Origin: a virus
Direction: 5' to 3' (one strand)
Virus record (IMG/VR): IMGVR_UViG_3300025889_000782
Coordinates: 1-27,220 of that record
DNA length: 27,220 bases
Shown here piece after piece: positions 21,301 through 27,220 of this stretch (position 1 is its first letter; the number at the start of each line of letters is the position of its first letter). A program made the translations under genes and the position numbers. The notes beneath the pieces are model-generated. The model was given only the letters and a program-made list of their open reading frames with translations, was not told where the DNA came from and ran no database searches.

Positions 21301-24095
21301 CCAAGCCAAAGCGTGAACAACAGTTAAAAGCCGTGATGGAAGGTGACCTAGAAACATCAAATAAACTACGCCAAGAGATAGCCGAAGTTAAAGACGGTAC
21401 ACTAAAATCTGCACCAGATATGAACAAAGTCTTTGATAATGAAGACTTAGGAAAGGTTGAACTAAAAGATATTAAAGGCCGAGCTAATAAACAGACTAAA
21501 CAGAAGTTTATGACTAGGGCTAATGAATATTTGGGTGAAAAACAGGCCGGTAGATTTCGCGCAACAGATAGTGCCAGAACATTCAACGAACAATTTGGCG
21601 ATCTTACAGACGCTCAAAAACTACAAGTAATAGAGGGAGCAGATAATCCAGAATTACGAACAACCGACAACAGAGTCAATCAAGCAATTGACTCGCTACA
21701 CAAAGAATACGACACCGCTTACCGCTACTACACTAAAGACAAGAACATAAACATGGGTTACCAATCTAGTTACTATCCACGAATGTACAAGAACCCAGCG
21801 ACAGGTGAGGCAATTGATAGTGCAACCTTCCAGCTGTTACAAAAAGCCAGCTCCAGACAAAAGGGGCGTACTGCTGACCAAATAGCTACTGATTTTCTAA
21901 TTACCAAAGACCCAGCCGAGGCCTTACAGAAGTACCACGCTAGTCTAGAAAGTGCAGCTGCTGGTAAGAAATTCTTACAAGACCTACAAAAAGACGGTTT
22001 AGTAATGCAATCCACCGAACCAGTACGAGGTATGCAGCCGATAGTTGCTGAAGGTATGCAAGATGCAGGTACAATCTACTATGCCAAACCAGAAGTCGCC
22101 AAGTCATTAAATAAGATGTTTGGTAACCAAGAAGCATCTGGACTATTTGAAAACTTAATGGAAAAGGGGGCTGGACTAAATAGTTTTGTTCAATCATTCG
22201 TGCTATCTGGTGGTGTGCCAAATACACCACTAAATGCCTTTGGAGTAATGCAAGTAATGAAGCATACAATGGCAGGTCACCCGATCCAAGCAGCAAAAGC
22301 TTTCCACAAGGGTATGAGCAGAGGTGGTGCTGATAAGTTCTTTAGGGCTAACAGCGATGCAATGCAACAACTAGCGAAACAAGGCTATACCATACGAGTC
22401 GACTACGACCCAGCTTATAAGTCTGGCAGTAAGCGGATTGCCGAAGCTTTTAAGGATTCTAAGGCAAAAGGTCTAAACGAGGGTTGGGATCAATTCACTA
22501 ACGACGCTACCTTTAAGCGATTCATGCCAGCTATGGAAGTACTACACTTTAAAGGAGTGAGAGACGGCTTAATTAAAAGAGGTGTACCACAAGAACAAGC
22601 CATAAAACAAGCCGCTGACGCTACCGGTAACTTCTTTGGTAAAACTAAAGTAGCAACCGAAGCTACTAGAAGTAAGGTTGGTTCTGACGCCGCTGGTGCA
22701 TTTTTGTTTGCACCTCGCTTTAGGGAGTCAATGATAAACTTCTGGGGCAGAAATATTAAAGCCTTGAACCCTAAGAATATCGGCAAAGTAGAATACCGAG
22801 ATAACCAAAAGTTCCTAGTAGCAGCTGCCATTACTTACGCCACAATGGAAGGGCTAAACAAATCACTAACAGGTGAGTGGATGCACGATAATCCCGACGG
22901 TAAGAAGGACAAGTTACTAATACCGGCCGACAAACTAAAAGCCGTTGGTATAGATACCAAAGGTAAAGATATAGGCATACCATTCCTACCAAGTATTGCC
23001 ACTGTACCTAGAAATGCTGTATCTGGAATTTACAACCTTGCGACTGGCAACACTAAAGAAGCTGGAAAAAACTTACAGAGCTTCTTGTCAATGCCAGTAA
23101 AAACTGCCAATGAGCTATTAACAAACGAAAATTACTTTGGCAGACAGATAGTTGATGAAGACGCTACCACTCCTGAAAAACTCAGTCAAGCAGCCTCGCA
23201 CATTGTGAGCAGCAATATGCAACCGTGGATTCGAGAAGGCTTAAATATGGCTGGCCAAAAGCTACCCGAAGGAACTAAAAAAGCACTTGGCATAAAACAG
23301 AAGTCTGGCGTTGAAACAGCTTCTAACGCCCTGGAATTGCCGTTTAGATTCTATGACCCTAACTACTACAAAAAGGGTGATGAGTACATCAACAGGCAAG
23401 GTAAAGACGCTAGTGTTAAACGAGATGGCAAGTATGTAAAGGTGAGCGATCTACCACTAGGTCAACGCTTTCAAGAATCACTAAAAAATCTAGGTAAGTC
23501 TGACGATAGCGACTATGTTAAACGAAATGTAGCCGAGATAGACAGTGAGATGAATAAGATATATCAGAAGTATGGACTAACGCCAGCCAAGACAACGACC
23601 GCTGTTGCTGGAAAATGGGCAGAATACGATAACAGGCTCAAAGACGGTAAGATTAGCCCATTAAAACAACCAGCCGAAGAAAGAAAGCTACTTAGAGATA
23701 CCTATAAGCTCCAAGCTCAAGGAGCTACTAGAGACTTCCTAAGCGTATCTAGCGACAATGATATGAGACAAGCAATCAAAGACGGCCTAGTAGATAAAAA
23801 GACCTTAGAATCGGCCATAGAACTAGACAACTTCTTAGTTGCAAACGGACTACAAACATCACCAACAATCGGTAAGAAACTACGGTCAGAACTTGGCTAC
23901 AGTACACCAGGCGGTAAAAAGGTCGACAAGAAATCGGTTGCAAGGGGTAGAGGCAACAAAAAGATAATTGACGATATGATAAAAGCAATGCTAGCTAGCT
24001 CAGAGGGCAAATCAAAACTAAACAAGAACCTAAGAACACTAATAGAAGGCCTGTCTAAAAAAGAATATGCTAAGGCCAAGAAGGTAACTATATGA
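18306..24095 (+). CDS. Giant multidomain (polyvalent-type) internal virion protein with HExxH and ART-like domains (1929 aa)
   Basis: The N-terminal 360 residues contain Gly/Ala-rich, weakly hydrophobic stretches (IGTGEGLSGLYDLATPG, AGTIATDVGMSVGMGGALG) typical of large ejected phage proteins. At about 480-670 lies a metallopeptidase-like unit: LGELIDHPELFRNYPEL, then H541-E-I-Q-H545 (HExxH) and GEAEAR (659-664), whose Glu may be the third zinc ligand. At about 748-885, VVYRGTS, FGGGKYTAASKAEAAKHG, HDGVTI and DLIAVKFSPETISEY follow the order of ADP-ribosyltransferase-like domains of phage polyvalent proteins. A Lys-rich linker and long helical regions follow. It is probably ejected early to process host proteins. 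GAGAGGGGG precedes the ATG. Confidence 0.75.
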   Translation: MAWLNKQWSKLDFWDKEENERQKQQFAKPTPQTKPAVPQSVELGIKNAKFGVLANNPQRQKSFLNDLTTTQTIANPNLTNARKLISNINNGATDIMGLNRQKLDQNLEKVHEDRLRQAQQSAIADRLAGRITGQQAFGRTLANAQAPAPKFSDTLTPSNKLGQAGMGVINTASSKQVAPVVLGIRRSAIGTGEGLSGLYDLATPGKGTNRFGKSLIGAGARTDQAVKQGGYNNLAYKGAQAGTDLATFAAGGTPFTKGVGKITTAVGKKAPTIVGAVSKGADALADTGKLGKAVVAGGKYIARPDVLSDVISDAAMNAGLRSNRGGDINAGTIATDVGMSVGMGGALGLTTHGAGALIKKATNGIENGSRLINRAKSEVATGLNTLVSGKNKYSGVTRLVSTSPDTNRMIVSPEDAGRVIKENLGEIGERIAGGARRLKNDEGGFIAGPLAGDFSEFKKAGKVFDGPDGKPRFEVSDENMRIKNPEGKTLGELIDHPELFRNYPELENTNVKFDAGRGEDAYVSNGILHLKRDSTEDTITHEIQHLIQDNEGFAGGGAVSDFRNKQPASNRGKLLKTTRTTYSNEIYRELLDKGLEPPINRALMKDSRFAGMPDSFFFNLENNKARAMAQRFTPEKLGEYDDFVRKYPTAKEQYNNLAGEAEARAVETRRKMTDAERYVSGINPAPEKSLPDMKNEFDGLLQKIRSRTATDADSQRYSILKDRIAVADGKKGAPNPERWVADKPIKLPDVVYRGTSKDSGSGFAMFGGGKYTAASKAEAAKHGTVQTLGKESLPSNPLQFKTTQDFSQWEYEMARKLGVNKNELYDTNKGAETLINAIGHDGVTIGTGKDLIAVKFSPETISEYKPRSTFYDSLDVPKKDLIVREGGGKAMSVEKPTGLKAEAKAPKVPRGNIEEAVIKGENMPLEIAPAKSIGQLQATSRLPKDKKLRELELDQLGATKITPNKPSQKMTEAEFNSLLDTAEAQNPNLKTKKAVEIATKPKREQQLKAVMEGDLETSNKLRQEIAEVKDGTLKSAPDMNKVFDNEDLGKVELKDIKGRANKQTKQKFMTRANEYLGEKQAGRFRATDSARTFNEQFGDLTDAQKLQVIEGADNPELRTTDNRVNQAIDSLHKEYDTAYRYYTKDKNINMGYQSSYYPRMYKNPATGEAIDSATFQLLQKASSRQKGRTADQIATDFLITKDPAEALQKYHASLESAAAGKKFLQDLQKDGLVMQSTEPVRGMQPIVAEGMQDAGTIYYAKPEVAKSLNKMFGNQEASGLFENLMEKGAGLNSFVQSFVLSGGVPNTPLNAFGVMQVMKHTMAGHPIQAAKAFHKGMSRGGADKFFRANSDAMQQLAKQGYTIRVDYDPAYKSGSKRIAEAFKDSKAKGLNEGWDQFTNDATFKRFMPAMEVLHFKGVRDGLIKRGVPQEQAIKQAADATGNFFGKTKVATEATRSKVGSDAAGAFLFAPRFRESMINFWGRNIKALNPKNIGKVEYRDNQKFLVAAAITYATMEGLNKSLTGEWMHDNPDGKKDKLLIPADKLKAVGIDTKGKDIGIPFLPSIATVPRNAVSGIYNLATGNTKEAGKNLQSFLSMPVKTANELLTNENYFGRQIVDEDATTPEKLSQAASHIVSSNMQPWIREGLNMAGQKLPEGTKKALGIKQKSGVETASNALELPFRFYDPNYYKKGDEYINRQGKDASVKRDGKYVKVSDLPLGQRFQESLKNLGKSDDSDYVKRNVAEIDSEMNKIYQKYGLTPAKTTTAVAGKWAEYDNRLKDGKISPLKQPAEERKLLRDTYKLQAQGATRDFLSVSSDNDMRQAIKDGLVDKKTLESAIELDNFLVANGLQTSPTIGKKLRSELGYSTPGGKKVDKKSVARGRGNKKIIDDMIKAMLASSEGKSKLNKNLRTLIEGLSKKEYAKAKKVTI

Positions 24096-24103
24096 GAACT
24101 ATA

Positions 24104-24112
24104 TGCTATAAT
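24104..24112 (+). promoter_or_regulatory. Extended -10 promoter before the adaptor genes
   Basis: TGCTATAAT (-10 box 24107-24112) begins 8 bp after the giant gene's stop. It shares the TATG[G/C]TA core with the other promoters. No -35 is evident. Confidence 0.65.
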
Positions 24113-24114
24113 CT

Positions 24115-24134
24115 AATATATAGACAGATATATT
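24115..24134 (+). promoter_or_regulatory. Inverted repeat over the start point (operator candidate)
   Basis: AATATAT (24115-24121), spacer AGACAG, ATATATT (24128-24134): perfect 7-bp arms covering the expected transcription start. It could be a repressor site or a 5'-end hairpin protecting the mRNA. Confidence 0.4.
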
Positions 24135-24174
24135 GCGTCGGCAAACTGTCAACAAATAGGAGCGAAAACGCACT

Positions 24175-24852
24175 ATGACATTAACAGACGCAATTACAAG
24201 GCTCAACTACATCTTACGAGGTACAGACGATGACGCCCCAAATAGTGGAACTGACGAATATACCTACTGGCTAGATACCCTCAACCGCAAGAAAAACGAG
24301 CTTTACTATGACACGACTAACACTTGGCGAACGGCATATAGTATTGAATCACTAGGCTCAGTTACCGCTAGTGCCACGCCGGCCTACGACCTACCAACCA
24401 ACTTTCTATCACCAGCTAGTAACCCTTACATAATTACCGCAGACAGTAACCGTGTTGACCAAGTATTATCTACACCTCAAGCTCAAAACCCGAACATACG
24501 CACCTTTTATATAGCTGGCCAGAACCCACAAGTACTGTATTGTACCACCGAGATTAAGGCTACCGAGAATATTGTAGGCGGAACTTTATACCTACCCGGC
24601 TATTACTTGCCAGATGATTTAACTACTGGGGCAGATGAACTACTGGTACCAAACCCCGATTGGTTGGTTATGGCCACAGCTAGTGAGATTGCTTTTAACG
24701 ACATAGTTTATGAAGATAAGAGTGCAGATATAAACGCCAAAGCTAACGCTCTGTATCAAGCAATGGTAGCTAATAACCGCCGAGCCGTATTCAACCAACC
24801 AACTACCATTACATACAACGGTTATCGCATAAGTCAGAACCACAAGAGGTAG
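24175..24852 (+). CDS. Head-tail adaptor / tail-tube-A-like protein (225 aa)
   Basis: The first half, LTDAITRLNYILRGTDDDAP with YTYWLDTLNRKKNELYYDTT, is helical and resembles neck adaptor proteins that dock under the portal in short- and long-tailed phages. The second half is beta-rich with LYLPGYYLPDDLTTGADELL, and a C-terminal helical segment has EIAFNDIVYEDKSADINAKA. The next gene looks like a P22 gp10-type stabilisation protein, which supports a neck position. AGGAG is 12 nt from the ATG, with a small GCG-AAAA-CGC hairpin between them. Confidence 0.6.
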   Translation: MTLTDAITRLNYILRGTDDDAPNSGTDEYTYWLDTLNRKKNELYYDTTNTWRTAYSIESLGSVTASATPAYDLPTNFLSPASNPYIITADSNRVDQVLSTPQAQNPNIRTFYIAGQNPQVLYCTTEIKATENIVGGTLYLPGYYLPDDLTTGADELLVPNPDWLVMATASEIAFNDIVYEDKSADINAKANALYQAMVANNRRAVFNQPTTITYNGYRISQNHKR

Positions 24853-24857
24853 TAGCC

Positions 24858-26855
24858 GTGCCATATAAGACAACTACCAAACGAAATAGGCGAAAAGCTA
24901 GGCGAGATATAAATATCCACCAGAACAGCTTTAATAAAGGCTATATCTCAACCATAGACAACTCACGCCGACCATTAGAATCATTAAGCGATATGACTAA
25001 TATGGAAATAGTCCAGGACTATATTGGCCGTCCTAGACCACCGCTAATTCCTTATGGAACGCAACCGACACTACCGATAACTGGCCGCATGATTGCTAGA
25101 TATGGCGGATCACGCAAAATATACTGGATGATGGATGATTCAGGTACAGGCAAGATATACAAGCAAACCGATGGTGGTGCATTTAGCGTGCTATCTGACG
25201 CCGATAATTCATACGACGAAACCGTCTGGACAATGGGTGTACAGGCTAACAGCAAACTTTATCTATTTAACGGCTCAGACAAATTAAGCTATATAAACCT
25301 AGCAACTGACGCCATTGAGAAATATGCCGCTCTAGCTACACCGGGTGCACCAACCGCAACTTATTCTGGTGGAGTAGGGGCACAAACCCATTACTACAAG
25401 ATTACTGCTAATAATAGCGTTGGCGAATCAGCCGCCGGTGTTTCAGGTAATGACAATGCCGCCAAACAGCGAGATAATTGGGTAAGCGGCACGGACTATA
25501 TCTCACTATCTTGGTCAGCAGTAGCAGGTGCAACTAGCTATACGATTTATTACTCAGGCGATAATCTAACCTTTAATCAACTTTATACGACTACTTCAAC
25601 CAGTTGGGTAGACTACGGCACAACGCCGATAAATGTTTATAAAACCGCCCCTGCCGGTAACTCAACCGATGGACCAGTATTTAACTGGATGTATGTAGAT
25701 TCTCGTAATTCGCAAGTTTACGGAATCACCAGTGACAACAAACTATACTATTCTGCCTCAGGTACAGAAGCTAATACTTCAGCCGACTTTTCGCCATATA
25801 ACGGCGGAGGTTGGGTTGGCATCGATATAGGCGGTGACACCCAACTGAACTATGTTGACGGCTTTAGAAATGGTAAAGGCGACCCAGTCATAACAGTCAG
25901 CGCCAGAGGATCAGCAGGTCTTGGTAAGCTGTTTCATCTGAGTTTTGAAACAATTACATCTGGTAACAGCTCCATAACATTTCCTAACGTTTACGAGGCT
26001 AACGGCCAAGCTGGAACTTACGCACCACGAGCCACCATTAAAGAACGAGACAGCCTATGGTATCCAACTGGTGAAACCTTTAAGGCAACTGGCACTTCTC
26101 AGAACATTGTCAACATATTAACCACCAATACGATTGCTCAAGTAATAGAGCCCGATCTGAACAACATCAGTCTAGCTAATCTACACAAGGCGGTAGGTGT
26201 AGCTTACCGAGACAGACTGTATTTTGCCTTACCAGTAGGTTCTACCGAAAACAATGAGATTTGGTACTGCGACATAGCTCGTAAGAACCTTTGGGTACTG
26301 CGTTGGCCAATAGCCGCTAAAGACCTCTGGCTATATGAAGACAATGACGGGGTAACCCATTTCTGCGCCCTAGTTGGTAACCGAATACTAGAGTTCACAA
26401 GAGCAGGCTCTCAACCTCACCAAGACGACGGTACAGCGTGGCGTTCACGCATCGGCTTCAGCTCGCTAGTTTGGGATGAAGACGGCATAAATCTAGGCTC
26501 AATTAGGAATATGTACTTTAAGCTACTATTTCCTAAAGGCACAGTAACAGCCAATGCAACAGGGCTATCTAGAAAGGGAGTTACTACCGCAGTAGGCTCA
26601 GACGAATACACCTATATAGTTACCGAGACGGCTTACGATGAGTGGTTTTACGACGAGTTTGAATATGACGACGATCCAGGACCAGTAGATTCCTATGGCA
26701 AAAGCGTGGCAGTACTGAGAATTAGACCAAAAGGGCTATTAAACCAGCTAGACTGGGATGTTACCGCCGATACCGCTGGGAGTGATTACTTTCTAAGTGC
26801 AGTCAACAGCCGTGGATGGTCCATTGACCAATTAACAATAAAGACAGGAGGATAA
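24858..26855 (+). CDS. Tail stabilisation / tubular protein, beta-propeller-like, with Fn3-like insert (665 aa)
   Basis: The N-terminus is basic and then reads NSFNKGYISTIDNSRRPLES and MTNMEIVQDYIGRPRPP, a pattern common in podovirus stabilisation proteins (P22 gp10 type) that seal the tail below the adaptor. Repeated blade-like segments follow (KIYWMMDDSGTGKIYKQTDG, KLYLFNGSDKLSYIN, RDRLYFALPVGSTENNEIWY, NLWVLRWPIAAKDLWLY). Residues about 158-260 are a fibronectin-III-like domain (TPGAPTATYSGG, THYYKITANNSVGES, ATSYTIYYSGDN), a possible carbohydrate-contact module. GTG start with AGAGG 8 nt upstream. Confidence 0.75.
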   Translation: MPYKTTTKRNRRKARRDINIHQNSFNKGYISTIDNSRRPLESLSDMTNMEIVQDYIGRPRPPLIPYGTQPTLPITGRMIARYGGSRKIYWMMDDSGTGKIYKQTDGGAFSVLSDADNSYDETVWTMGVQANSKLYLFNGSDKLSYINLATDAIEKYAALATPGAPTATYSGGVGAQTHYYKITANNSVGESAAGVSGNDNAAKQRDNWVSGTDYISLSWSAVAGATSYTIYYSGDNLTFNQLYTTTSTSWVDYGTTPINVYKTAPAGNSTDGPVFNWMYVDSRNSQVYGITSDNKLYYSASGTEANTSADFSPYNGGGWVGIDIGGDTQLNYVDGFRNGKGDPVITVSARGSAGLGKLFHLSFETITSGNSSITFPNVYEANGQAGTYAPRATIKERDSLWYPTGETFKATGTSQNIVNILTTNTIAQVIEPDLNNISLANLHKAVGVAYRDRLYFALPVGSTENNEIWYCDIARKNLWVLRWPIAAKDLWLYEDNDGVTHFCALVGNRILEFTRAGSQPHQDDGTAWRSRIGFSSLVWDEDGINLGSIRNMYFKLLFPKGTVTANATGLSRKGVTTAVGSDEYTYIVTETAYDEWFYDEFEYDDDPGPVDSYGKSVAVLRIRPKGLLNQLDWDVTADTAGSDYFLSAVNSRGWSIDQLTIKTGG

Positions 26856-26859
26856 ACGA

Positions 26860-27220
26860 ATGGCAGCAAATGCGAACGACATGTTTCAAAAAGTATCGCG
26901 ATCAACCGCGACTACACTAAGCGCACCAGGCTATACAATCGGTGCAACATCAATAAATGTAGCCAGCACATCAAACTGGCCAGCCGATACAGGTATAACC
27001 TTTGGCATAGACGAAGTAGATGGCAACGGCAACAGAATTGCCGGAACATACAACATATTTAGAGGCACGGTAGGTAGTGCCACTCAACTAGCTAACTTAA
27101 CTTATGTAGGCGGTGACGCTAACCGAAACTACTCAGCAGGGGCGACAACTAGGGTATATATCTTAGTATCATACGCCCGAGAGAATAGGTTGGTTGATGG
27201 CCTGCTCGTCTCTCACAACC
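26860..27220 (+). CDS. Tail/fibre protein, N-terminal part (cut by window end)
   Basis: AGGAGGATAAACGA precedes the ATG. The 120 visible residues read ANDMFQKVSRSTATTLSAPG, then TSINVASTSNWPADTGITFGID and ARENRLVDGLLVSHN. This wording is very common in phage tail proteins: a virion-attachment head with a WPTDTGxxFxID turn and a WNxLVDGLLVxHN end, normally followed by a fibre. The frame remains open at 27220, so the protein continues beyond the window. Confidence 0.75.
   Translation, partial: MAANANDMFQKVSRSTATTLSAPGYTIGATSINVASTSNWPADTGITFGIDEVDGNGNRIAGTYNIFRGTVGSATQLANLTYVGGDANRNYSAGATTRVYILVSYARENRLVDGLLVSHN

Noticed and set aside
1-27220. Alternative genetic code with TGA or TAG read as an amino acid
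   Set aside because: Genes end at TGA, TAG and TAA at expected lengths, and adjacent starts use these stops in overlaps.

Overview
The window reads as a contiguous segment of a tailed double-stranded DNA phage (or prophage-derived contig). All recognisable genes lie on the + strand. They are tightly packed, often with ATGA, GTGA or TAATG stop/start overlaps, and every recognised gene reads with TGA, TAA and TAG as stops, so the standard bacterial code fits. Base composition is moderately AT-rich by eye. The tail genes look like a short-tailed (podovirus-like) virion: no tape measure, tail tube or tail sheath is visible. Instead there is a portal, a scaffold, a capsid protein, a coiled-coil internal protein, a 1929-residue multidomain protein, a tail-tube/adaptor-like protein and a beta-propeller-like stabilisation protein. 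The host cannot be named from the sequence. The Shine-Dalgarno sites (GAAAGGA/AAGGAGG) and extended -10 promoters point to an ordinary bacterium, and Leu codons are dominated by CTA and TTA.

Layout. (1) 1-3700: small, mostly unknown genes, several under 50 codons. Among them are a gene made largely of a GGC-NAT trinucleotide array (Gly-Tyr/Asn/Asp protein), a small CxxC protein like the DUF1660 phage family, and a KGG-like GRLGG repeat protein. A lysis pair follows: a two-helix holin candidate and a membrane-anchored coiled-coil lysozyme-like protein. The section closes with a strong intrinsic terminator at 3719-3749. (2) 3751-8925: an extended -10 promoter, then a TerS candidate, TerL, a second promoter, the portal and small genes. 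(3) 9050-11898: scaffold, major capsid protein and small head/decoration-like proteins, with sizeable stem-loops in the gaps. (4) 11937-17051: a run of fibre, spike and adhesin genes: coiled-coil fibre, beta-helix spike, Mtd-like N-terminal domain, BppU-like Ig fold, collagen-like fibre, and a beta-sandwich protein with C-terminal SGTF repeats. (5) 17060-24095: a third promoter with a structured leader, an internal coiled-coil virion protein, and the giant protein carrying HExxH metallopeptidase and ADP-ribosyltransferase-like domains. (6) 24104-27220: a fourth promoter with an inverted repeat at its start site, the adaptor and stabilisation proteins, and a tail protein cut by the window edge.

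The points most worth following up are the giant HExxH/ART-like protein, the GGC-NAT array gene, the 17067-17190 leader (possible small RNA or attenuator), the extended -10 promoter set, the structured intergenic RNAs around the capsid genes, and a possible hairpin-bridged ribosome binding site in front of the lysozyme gene. All assignments come from reading motifs and context; no database search was run.
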